This document shows, one piece after another, positions 55,664-64,000 of a stretch of 64,000 nt of DNA; position 1 is the first letter of the stretch, and every line of letters begins with the position of its first letter. Origin of the DNA: Camellia lanceoleosa (taxonomy: Eukaryota > Streptophyta > Magnoliopsida > Ericales > Theaceae); assembly GCA_025200525.1 (NCBI GenBank), contig CM045758.1, forward strand, positions 63,176,598 through 63,240,597. The letters are read 5' to 3'. The notes under the pieces are model-generated. The model did not search any database and was not told the DNA's origin. It saw only the letters and a program-made list of their open reading frames with translations. A program made the position numbers and the translations under genes.

Positions 55664-56952
55664 ATGGAGGCGTTTCTCATTGAAAATCTTACAGCTTGGA
55701 TCGCTTCTCTAGATGGCTCGGAAAAGTTGAACTTCCGAGGCTTCGGCTTGAATGCACTATTCACACTGAGCCGTACTCCACTGCACCTTCCCTTCCTTCA
55801 TGCCATGGCGAGGTTTTGGAACCCAGTAACACATGTTTTTAGCATCGGCGAGCAAGAGTTATGTCCAACTTTCGAAGATTTTCAAGTTTTGATGGAATCT
55901 GATCGCCACGAAAATTTTTTGCCTCAGTTTCGCTTCGGCCACGCCCAAGCTTTAGGGCGAATGTGTGGGATCACCATGCATGACGCTCGGTCTCTGATCT
56001 GTAACGGGGAACTGGACATCCTCGGCTTGATTCATCGCTTTTCTGATGCCGGTGACCGCGGCAACCATTATTGGCAAGGTTTTCGGCAACACGCACTTTG
56101 CTTGTGCTTGCTATCTCACTTTTTGCTTGCCCTGGGCGTTAGTGGATCTAGCATTCGTTTTATTGAATTTGCTCAAGGCTTGAAAGAAGGAAAGAGTTGC
56201 ATCGCCATGACAATGGCCGAGACACTGATGGGTTTGGACGCTTTCTATCGCCAAGAGATGACCAGATTTGCGAGGAGTCCACTACTGCTGCAGGTAATGT
56301 TGCCCACCCTATCTCACATATGTATTGCTCACATCACTCGACCCTCAGGCTCGTTTTTTTTTCACAAAACCCTTTTCTTACTTTTCTCTCATCGTACATC
56401 TCTCTATTCTTTATTCTCTCATTTTCCATCCCTCCCCAGGTATGGTTGATGGATAAATTGCAGGTTATGGACTCTTGCCCAGCCTATTCAGCTCGCGGCT
56501 ACTTCTTTCGACAACGCCTAGTTGATGCCCTTGATGAGGGATGGTGGTTTGACTGGATGTGCAATTTGTCTGCAGATCGCATTGCTTGGCGCTGTCCTTG
56601 GCTCAATCTCCCGGCAATAAGCTATAACATGTCCCGGCAGATCGGGATCCAGTTGATTGGTCAGACCCACTGTGTGTTCTACTTTCCGTTCCGGTTCCAA
56701 CGCCAGTTCGGTCATGATCAGACTTGCCCGCCAGAGGGGATAGAGTATCCTGCCACCTTCCCAGTCCGAGGCGCACAGCTTGCCTGGTATGCCACAGCAT
56801 GGAGGACTAGAGAGCTCCTGGCCCCCGTTCCCATTTTCAGTTGCACTTTGTTTGATGAGTGCTTGGATTGGCTCAATGAAGAGGCACAGATTGGACCCAG
56901 TTTGCCACTAGAGGCTTCGACCAGCTCTGGGAGGGGGCGCAGGGGCACCTGA
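55664..56952 (+). CDS. Intact two-exon antisense gene of Tat-2 (DUF7745-like, function unknown)
   Basis: Exon 1 is 55664-56293 (210 codons) and exon 2 is 56440-56952; the intron of 146 bp starts GTAATG and ends CCCCAG in phase 0. The product is 380 residues with no break. It opens MEAFLIENLTAWIASLDGSE. Recognisable parts are LPFLHAMARFWNPVTHVFSI, GEQELCPTFEDFQVLME, a helical middle with HALCLCLLSHFLLALG, and DALDEGWWFDWMCNL, FYFPFRFQRQFGHDQ in exon 2. The pattern of an N-terminal 'FWnp.t.vF.fGe.El.PTfEdf..LL' block resembles the DUF7745-type domain of plant TE-linked ORFs; I recall this family by pattern and cannot verify it. AATAAA at 57011 follows the stop. It lies between pol and the 3' LTR in reverse orientation. 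Confidence 0.75.
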
Positions 56953-57670
56953 CTTATCTATGCCCCGGATTTATTGCTTTATTAGTACTTTCAAGTTTTC
57001 TTTATGATTGTAATAAAAAGCAACTTCAATTTGTATGCAAGAGCAGGAGAACTCTATATTGAAATCAATGAAATTGAAGGTTGTGGGTACTGAAAATTTT
57101 CCGCTTTGGTCCAAAAATGGTCTAAGTTGTAAAAAGATTAATTTTGAACAAAGTCAACTTTTATTAAAACTTTTCAAAACCATTTTCGATATGGATCAGA
57201 ACTGGACACGCTTGAGATCTGTCACTGAGATGCACAATCCCTAATTCTAGCAACTGGAAAGTCACCTCTAGTCTGACTAGTATCGTGCCATTGCATAGCA
57301 ACGGAAAGTTGCCCCTAGTCTGGAAAGCACTGCACCGGAGATCATAACCGGACCCTTGAACGCTGAATTGACAAAGATGGCCAAGATGATCAAATGGACA
57401 AAGCTGATCGGGGAAAAGTTTATGGCTGAACTTCAGGATGAAGTTGCCTACGTATTCCAAAGATGGGAATCAAGCCTTACGTAGTTCAGGCTCGGGGTCA
57501 CTCGGGTATTTTCACTCTCCTTTTACGCTCTAACTTTTGCCAAGGCCGCCCTTTACGGGTTTTCAACCTTGCGAGCTCAGTTTTTATAATTTCAAATCTT
57601 TTGTGCTCCGAGTTTTGCCTAGGTCGCCCTTTCGGCTTTTCGACCTAGCGAGCCTCTCAAGGGTAATATT
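56953..57670. other. 3' region between the antisense gene and pol
   Basis: No gene is supported. 57500-57660 contains two copies of a ~75-bp block (TTTTGCCAAGGCCGCCCTTT and TTTTGCCTAGGTCGCCCTTT, each followed by a CGACCTAGCGAG- or CAACCTTGCGAG-like end). This is the Pol 3' untranslated part read from the minus strand. Confidence 0.5.
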
Positions 57671-57679
57671 TATTCAACT

Positions 57680-59102
57680 TGTCCATATTGATCGGTCAGG
57701 AGAATTCTAGGCCATCTAGATCCATCGAACCACCTCCACCCCGAGATAGACTTAATGATGTAGGGACCAGTCCAATTGGGTCTGAACTTGCCCCTTGGGT
57801 CGTGGATGGGAGCTCGGTTGTCCTTGAGCACCAAATCTCCTTCTTTTAGATTCCTGGACTTAACTTTCTTGTTAAAGCCCGGGCAATTTTGCGCTGATAA
57901 CCTTGAACATGGTACAGTGCTTTCAGTCTTCTCTCATCAAAGAGCATGAGTTCCTCAAACTTGCTCTGCTGCCAATCTGCTTCGGCTATCTGACATTCAG
58001 CTAGTACTCACAATGACGGAACCTCAATCTCGATAGGTAGAACGGCCTCCATCCCATAAACCAATAAATATGGAGTCACCCCAGTAGAAGTTCTGATTGA
58101 AGTCCGATAGCCCCACAGAGCAAACGGTAGCTTATCTGGTCAATCTTGGTAGGTTTCCACCATCTTTTGCAATATGTGTTTGATATTCTTGTTGGCGGCC
58201 TCAACCGCCCCATTGGTTTGCGGCCGATATGTGGATGACTTATGAAAAGCCACGTTGTATTTTTCCAACAAGTCAATCACTTCCTTCTTGAAGTGGGAAC
58301 CATTATCTGAAATTATCTCGTTTGGGACTCCGTAGCGACATATGATGTTGTTTCTGATAAACTTCGCAACATGTGAAGCCTTCAACACCGCATAAGATTA
58401 GGCCTCGACCCACTTCGTGAAATAATCTATCGCGACCAGGATGAACTCATGCCCATTCGACCCCTTTGGAGTGACAGCCCCGATCACATCAATTCCCCAG
58501 ACTAAAAATGGCCATGGCGAAGTCATATTGTACAGCTTCGACGGCGGAATGTTCATGCGATTTGCATGAATTTGACATTTGTGGCATCACCGAACAAAAC
58601 CGATACAATCCTCCTCCATGGTGGACCAGTAGTAACCCTGTTTGAGGATTTTCCATGCTAGCATTACTCCGTTCATATGCGCACCGCATTCCCCTCCATG
58701 GATGGCCTCCATTAGGTGTTTCGATTCTTTGGCATCGACACACAGCTTATGCATTCCCAGATGACCTCTCTTATACAGCTTACCCCCACAGATGATGAAC
58801 TGAACGACCATTCTTCTGATTGCCCTTTTATCCTTGGCATTTACCCCTGGCAGGTATGCTTCATTCTCCAAGAAATTCCAAATGTCGCAATACCAGGGGT
58901 TTTCGTCCTGAACTTCATCTATAGCAGCAATCGACTCGTAGGCTGGCGTAAATTTCTGGTCAATGATGACTGGACGCATCCAGACTCCGAACGGGATGTC
59001 TATCATGGAAGATAGAGTTGCTAAAAAATCTGCGAACCTGTTGTTATCTCTTAGTAGATGAGCAAAGTTTAGCTTCTTAAACCGAGGAATTAACAAATCC
59101 AA
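57680..59102 (-). pseudogene. Tat-2 integrase, three nonsense codons
   Basis: The frame is continuous with RNase H. The zinc-binding H2C2 part is at 58540-58680 (EAIHGGECGAHMNG, then CHKCQIH); a TGA at 58584 sits just before CHKC. The catalytic core shows WGIDVIGAVTP (first Asp), GVPNEIISDNGSHF (second Asp) and YRPQTNGAVEAANK (Glu), so the D,D,E triad is kept. TAA at 58397 and a stop at about 58137 break it. The end has ALWGYRTSIRTSTGVTPYLL and VYGMEAVLPIEIEVPS, then the basic C-terminus to about 57680. No frameshift is evident. Confidence 0.8.
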
Positions 59103-59757
59103 GGTCTAGTGATACATCATCATTTTTTCTTCTTTGACTTTCCAGTCTCCTTTTGCTTGAGACACAATAAGGTTCGAGTCCCCGATGATGTCCAACCGTC
59201 TTGCCCCTAATTCCAGGGCTGCTTCTAGACCGACAATGCATGCCTCATATTCTGCTTCGTTGTTCGAGACTTTGAACTGGAGTTTGAAGGCTAGAGGGAT
59301 ACGGGAATTTTCGGGTGTTATCAGCAACACCCCTATCCCATACCCGTACTGATTTGATGCTCCGTCAAAGTACATCATCCAAGTTTCATCGTCGATGTGC
59401 AAAATGGCTTCATTTGGGAATAAGTACTCGACTGCTTCACCCCCTTCCACTGGATGGTCGGCTAAGAATTCTGCTACTGCTCTTCCCTTGACTGACTTGA
59501 ATGTCACATATTTCAAATTGAATTCAGAGAGCAACAACAACCAACGAGCTAGCCTACCCGTAAGTGTTGGTTTCTCGAAAAGATATTTGATGGGATCGAG
59601 TCGTGAAACCAACATTACGGAGTGAGCTAACAGGTAGAGCTGCAGCTTCCTGGTAGCCCATACCAAAGCTAAGCAAGCCTTCTCCAATGGTGTGTAGCAA
59701 GCTTCATATTCTAGCATCTTCTTGCTCAGATAGTAGATGGCTCTCTCCACTTTGTCC
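59103..59757 (-). pseudogene. Tat-2 RNase H domains
   Basis: The first part is the Ty3-type RNase H end: AIYYLSKKMLEYEACYTPLE, KACLALVWATRKLQLYL and KPTLTGRLARWLLLLSEF. The second is the extra archaeal-type RNase H of Tat elements: MYFDGASNQYGYGIGVLL, SNNEAEYEACIVGLEAALEL and DIIGDSNLIVSQAKGDWKV, keeping D, E and D. One TAG at 59103 (YH stop TLDLL, where Gln is usual) separates it from the integrase side, and a TGA at 59757 separates it from RT. All are in the same frame. Confidence 0.85.
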
Positions 59758-60935
59758 TCTCATTCTTGCGCGAGCATATAGCCCATTATAGTCTCAGTCA
59801 CTGAAAGGTACAATATCAACGGTTTTACCGGCTCTGGTGGTGACAACACGGGTGGGTTCTGTAAGTATTCCTTGATCTGTTCAAAAGCAGCTTGGCATCG
59901 GCCGTCCCATTGGAATTTCTTGCCTTTCTTCAGGAGACCAAAAAGTGGTTCACAAGTCAAGGTTAATTTTGAGATAAACCGTCTTATGAATTGCACTTTA
60001 CCCAGAAAGCCTCGCACCTCCTTTTTAGTCCTTGGTGAGGGCATTTCTAGGATGGCCTTGATTTTGGAAGGGTCGACCTCGATACCTCTCTGTGTAATTT
60101 GAAACCCCAGCATTTTTCCCGCTGTAACACCGAATGTACACTTCTGAGGATTCAGTCGCAACCGGAATTCTCTGATCCTTTGAAAGAACTTTTGCAAGGC
60201 AGTGTAGTGGCCCTCTCTATCTTTGGACTTGACAATCATGTCGTCCACGTACACCTCAACCTCTTTATGGATCGTGTCATGCAATATCGTGGTCGCGGCC
60301 CGTTGATAAGTAGCTCCAGCATTCTTTAACCCAAACGGCATCACTCTGTAGCAGTATGTCCCCCACGGGGTGGTGAATGCAGTCTTTTCCCGGTCTTCCG
60401 GTGCCATCACTATCTGATTGTACCCTGAGAAGCCATCCATGAACGAAAGCAACGCGTGCCCTGCTGTGAAGTCCACCAACTCATCAATATGTGGCAAGGG
60501 AAAGTTGTCCTTCGGACTGGCTCTAGTCAAATCCTTGAAATCTACGCATACTCGGATCCTGCCATCCTTCTTCGGCACTGGAACGATGTTGGCCAACCAA
60601 GTCGGGTATTCGGATACCAGCAAAAATCCTGCGTCAATTTGATTGGTGACCTCTTCTTTGATCTTGAGAGCCCAGTCTGGGCGGATCCTCTTGAGTTTCT
60701 GCTTGACAAGTCGGGCCTCGGGGTCAAGGGGGATCCGGTGCTGTACAATCTCAGGATCGATCCCAGGCATGTCTTCGTAGGACCACGCAAAAACATCTTT
60801 GAAATCTTTTAATAAAGCGACTAAGCGCTCGTGTTCCTCCGAAGACAATGTGGACCCGATCTGGACCAGCCGCGGGTCCTCCTCAATACCAATATTCACA
60901 GCAATGATTTCATCCATTAAAGGTTTAACAAATCT
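59758..60935 (-). CDS. Tat-2 reverse transcriptase segment, intact domain
   Basis: This 385-residue open segment has every core RT motif: DVFAWSYEDMPGIDPEIVQH, WLANIVPVPKKDGRIRVCVD, LLSFMDGFSGYNQI (first catalytic Asp), PFGLKNAGATYQR, EVEVYVDDMIVKS (YVDD) and the GFLGKVQFIRRFISKL connection. It is part of one long Pol polyprotein that copies the element RNA with RNase H and integrase. Stops at 60936 and 59757 bound the open segment, so the polyprotein is broken even though the RT itself reads clean. Which host tRNA primes it cannot be seen, because the PBS is outside the window. Confidence 0.85.
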
Positions 60936-61754
60936 CTCCTACTCTTGTTCAATTAAGCGTTGGAAAATCGGAGGAATTTCTTCCTCGTCGTTTTCATCAA
61001 AATTTTGAAAGTCTGAGTTAATGCAATAAATCAAGGGCACAGAAAAGTACTCAGAAATCACAGTTATTTGATTCTCATTAAGCACATCCAAATCGTCCGA
61101 TTCCTCGGTTACAACAGACTCAAAAGAGAAAGAAAAAGACGACCTGGACAAAACTGTGGCATCCGGGTTATCATCCCCAGGATTACCAGACTCAGACTCA
61201 GTTGAGCTGGAACCTAATTTCGACTCACAAGACTCGGTGGAATCAGATTCTGGCTCACTACCTGACCCGGTGCTGCTGGACAAAAACCCCTCTTCGTATT
61301 GCCAAGTGAGAGAGGGTGCGATAGATGCATCCAAAATAGTTGCTGGTAGGCCCGCAGCCGTTTCATTCCCGATCATGGAAACCGAGAAGTTATCCCCCAA
61401 GCACTTTTGGTCGATCGGAGGATCTGAAAGTAGACATGCCAGTGCTACCCCCATTTCAATTTCAGCGCCCTCGGAATCCACTTCCTTACATTGCTCAACC
61501 TCAGCTGATGGGTCTGTCTGCTCTTCGGCAACGTCATCCCTAGATAATTGTAGGTCAAAGAAGATCTCGAAACCTGGCACACGCTTATTTTCCGCGTTCA
61601 GCCATGGCTCTAGGAAGCCACAAAATGGAAAGTCCTCTCCTTCCTGGACGAAGCGTCCATTTAGGGTGCCCTGAATGGGCCTATGCATCAGCTCAAAAGA
61701 CTTCCTAGCCCGCTTTGCTCTGGCTCTTCCAGCCATTTCTTTTTCCTTTCTTAT
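60936..61754 (-). pseudogene. Tat-2 Pol linker between G-patch region and RT
   Basis: This 265-residue acidic, Ser-rich open segment (SSSTGSGSEPESDSTESCES) ends IPPIFQRLIEQE, then a TAG, then ERFVKPLMDEI of RT in the same frame. Its start has LMHRPIQGTLNGRFVQEGED and PFCGFLEPWL, a conserved stretch in Ogre-type linkers. No enzyme domain is visible; it separates protease from RT. Confidence 0.6.
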
Positions 61755-62099
61755 TCAATCCTCTTTGGTGGGCAGATAACCCAAGCCAAAGGTATGAGAG
61801 TTGTGTGGCACTTCGGCCAATACTGCGACGCCCTTCCAGTCGCTCCTTCCCAATCCCATCCCGGGGATGTATTGTAGCTTGTTCATGAGGTATACAGATT
61901 GAGCACTGACATACACTCCCTCATTAACAGCCATGATGTTTTGCACAACCCGAGCCTCAACTAAGGTAAAACCTAACATAAACACATCCTCCATGCCGTG
62001 CTCAATTTCCAGGACTGGTGTAGACATCTCCGGCGGTGGATGGATCGATGAATTCCCAAACACAATGGCTACTCGCTTCCCATGGGGGTATTTCACCAT
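61755..62099 (-). pseudogene. Tat-2 G-patch-like region
   Basis: The 114-residue frame carries NKLQYIPGMGLGRSDWKG, a G-patch-like glycine motif. This region between protease and RT is described in Ogre-type Tat elements. The frame is bounded by stops on both sides (TGA near 61755, TAG at 62100) but stays in phase with protease and the linker. Confidence 0.6.
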
Positions 62100-62582
62100 C
62101 TAATGTAAGGTGGACGACACTGCCTTTACCTGGTGCAGCCACGGCCGTCCCAAAAGCAGGTTGAAAGTTGTAGGAACCTCTAAAACATGGAAATCTATCT
62201 CATGCTGTCCCGGCGTAACTTTGCTCTGGATCTTTACTGTCCCCATGACTTCTCAGCTCGTGTTGTCATATGCCCGAATTACTTGGGCTGTCGGTATAAA
62301 ATCCGCGGTCTTCAAACCGATTGCATACGCTGTCCTTGCCAGGCACACGTTGATGGCGGATCCGGTATCGACAAGAACCACCGGTATCCATTTATTTCTA
62401 CACTCCACAGAGATGTAGAGTGGCTTATTATGGTTCGCACCCTCAGGTGGCAATTCTTTGTCAGAAAAAGTTAGCATCGGGGTAGCTCCTCCCGGAAAGA
62501 CTAATCCCACCAGTTGCTCTGGCGTGGTTTCTATCGAGAGTTTAGCCTTGTCCATGGCAGATAGGACAGCCTGTCCGTGCAC
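62100..62582 (-). pseudogene. Tat-2 aspartic protease
   Basis: The active site is WIPVVLVDTGSAINVC (DTGS intact), with AYAIGLKTADFIPTA after it. A TGA near 62253 precedes EVMGTVKI and the C-terminal loop VPTTFNLLLGRPWLHQ, a standard retropepsin-region end in plant Ty3 elements. The fold would mature Gag and Pol. One nonsense codon splits it and another closes it before the G-patch region. Confidence 0.8.
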
Positions 62583-63235
62583 TTATGATGCCGTAAGCAG
62601 TCCCCAGATGGAGATGTCTGCTTGTATCTTTTTTAACTGTTTGAGCACAGCCTCTTCTTCAAGTTGTTTCTCTTTCTGTCTCTCAGCTTCCTTATCCTTC
62701 CCAGATGCCTCTGGCTGGTCTAGGTGCAGAGGCTTGAAATACCGCCCGTTTCTTGTCATGTGATCAACCTCATCGAGATACCAGGTGTCGTCTGGTTGAT
62801 TGCTCCCCCAATCCTCGTCTGTGTGGGCAAGACATAAATCATCATCCTCCCACCACATCCTGTGAGCAGCCAACAGACATCTGTCTGGCTCCTGCATGAT
62901 TGTACTAACATTACTTTCAGCCCACGTGCTCGCAGCATCTTTTGTCCTTGTGCCCACAGCATTTTCAGTCCCCTCATGGGCTTTGGTTTCCTGGTTCTCT
63001 CAGAATCCCAAAATTTTCTTGTTCCACAGTGTCGCGCAGCTTTGTTGTTAAACTTTCCTGATTCACAATGCTCTGCTCGAGCGAAATTCTTCAGACGCGC
63101 TCTGCGGGCAATGTACTCGACTTCCGCCCTTCGCCACAATCGATACCCTCACCGCCCTGCTCGCTTGGAACTCTTCCACCACATCCGTTGATCATCCAGC
63201 CACCCAGTAGCCTTTGCCAATTCCTCATAATCAAA
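62583..63235 (-). pseudogene. Tat-2 Gag-Pol junction region
   Basis: The 62583-62957 frame has YFKPLHLDQPEASGKDKEAE, a charged QKEKQLEEEAVLKQLKK helix and ISIWGLLTAS, a conserved lead-in to protease. It is in the protease frame. Upstream (62958-63235) the frame changes to a basic, Arg-rich stretch and joins the Gag C-terminal frame. A frameshift is either natural at the gag/pol border or a mutation. Confidence 0.55.
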
Positions 63236-64000
63236 CTAGTTGACTGCCGCGCCCCCTGATTCTTGGTCATCGAAAAACTGTAGGTTGGCAAAGTCCTCTT
63301 CTACAGCCATCAAATCATCTGTTCTCTGCTCAAATCCATCCCCATGGATCACACACAGTTCTGCTTTCTCTGGCAATTCTATATTTGGCTCAGACTGGCC
63401 TACTGATAGGATGTAATCACTCGGATCGTAGGCTTCCCCAGCAAAATTCCTAGACTGCTCAAACCTTGACTCAACCATTCCATCCGCCTCTGTAATCTCC
63501 CCTGCGCTATCTTCGCTAGCTGCCACCATTGGCTCGGGTTGGGTTGTAGAGATGTCCAGCATGCACAAAAAGTCAGTGTAGTCAGGAAGGAGCACCTCCG
63601 GCTTAGGTAGATGGAAATGAGTGATATAGATGCTAGGATCGTAAGACATGACCCCAGTCTGGATAAAGTTGATTCTTTTGGGAGGTGGGGCTTGGTTGTG
63701 TGTAGGGAGCGGGTTGGTTGTGACATTGGGTCTTTCTGGTGGCAAAATCACCTGTTTGTCAATGAGATCTTGAATCTCGTGACGTAATCTAAAACATTGG
63801 TCGGTGTCATGACCGTGTTGTTAGTGATATGCACAATATTTGGCTGGGTTGTGAGTGAGGGGAAGTGGATTTGGTAACGGCCTCGACTCCAGGGGTTTTA
63901 GATGCCCTTTTCTGATTAAGACCCCTAGAGCCTTAGACAGGGGCATGTACAATGGGGTGAAGGTTCTTTGGCCTTTGGGTTGGTATTTGGTGGTCTGTGT
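63236..64000 (-). CDS. Tat-2 Gag C-terminal part, runs off the window
   Basis: In one frame from 64000 the sequence reads FTPLYMPLSKALGVLIRKGH, LKPLESRPLPNP, then a CCHC-like knuckle with CAYH, one in-frame TAG near 63821, HGHDTDQCF, and LRHEIQDLIDKQVILPPERP. The open segment 63236-63751 continues as an acidic tail. The knuckle binds genomic RNA during particle assembly. The N-terminal Gag domain lies beyond the window. Confidence 0.65.

Larger units (their letters stand above)
42461..64000 (-). mobile_element. Tat-2: giant Tat/Ogre-like Ty3/gypsy retrotransposon, 3' part
   Basis: Orientation is minus. From right to left come the gag end, protease, a G-patch-like region, RT, dual RNase H, integrase, a 10-kb 3' region, the polypurine tract and a 4.69-kb LTR. 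The 5' LTR and the 5' end of gag are beyond the window. The long LTR, the extra region with a G-patch-like motif between protease and RT, and the AAAGAGGGGCAAC tract adjoining TGTAGAC fit the Ogre-type Tat group. From 62957 to about 57.7 kb the coding frame is continuous apart from about ten nonsense codons. The 3' region carries two genes on the opposite strand and a nested solo LTR. Confidence 0.85.

Noticed and set aside
61156..61674. 172-codon + strand frame
   Set aside because: It is a shadow of the acidic, Ser-rich Pol linker on the minus strand, which is in phase with RT and protease.

Overview
The window is nuclear DNA of a eudicot plant, probably a woody species; nothing fixes the species. 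Spliced genes have GT..AG introns, intergenic DNA is AT-rich, and most of the sequence is layered transposable elements (TEs). The only host genes I can support are two tandem minus-strand copies of an STP-type hexose/H+ symporter gene. STP-A has exons 2-3 at 1313-2819 and exon 1 at 18398-18530. STP-B has exons 2-3 at 39865-41368, and its exon 1 was not found in the window.

Layout. 1-136 is the end of an LTR. 1313-2819 holds STP-A exons 3 and 2. 3659-14357 is a decayed Tat-lineage Ty3/gypsy element (Tat-1) inside STP-A intron 1, with two LTRs, gag-pol remains, a 60-bp minisatellite and an antisense ORF. 17448-18265 is a palindromic element. 18311-21436 is a recent tandem duplication of about 1.53 kb that carries STP exon 1, its upstream region and one end of a CACTA transposon. 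20775-25800 is the complete non-autonomous CACTA element, with fragments of at least four unrelated host genes (Raf-like kinase, glutamate dehydrogenase, ribosomal protein L3, proteasome ATPase RPT4), all on the + strand. Small CACTA and Mutator-like elements with clear target-site duplications (TSDs) follow. 31760-37853 is a decayed LINE with a 14-bp TSD. 39865-41368 is STP-B.

From 42461 to the window end lies one giant minus-strand Tat/Ogre-like element (Tat-2). It has a 4.69-kb 3' LTR (42461-47148), a perfect polypurine tract, and pol between about 57.7 and 62.96 kb in a single frame broken only by nonsense codons. The 10 kb between pol and the 3' LTR carries two spliced genes in antisense (+). 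One is a decayed plant-mobile-domain (PMD, MAIN-like) gene at 48560-54846, split by a 2.5-kb solo LTR and holding an 81-bp minisatellite in its first intron. The other is an intact two-exon, 380-residue gene at 55664-56952. Both sit downstream of the same ~45-bp GC-rich module built around an 18-bp perfect palindrome. This arrangement is the most unusual in the window.

How the parts relate. The STP paralogues are homologous through exons 2-3 and short flanks, and intron 1 of each has become a TE trap. STP-A gives an empty site for the Mutator-like insertion in STP-B. The upstream region of STP-A was altered by the CACTA insertion and then by the duplication of exon 1.
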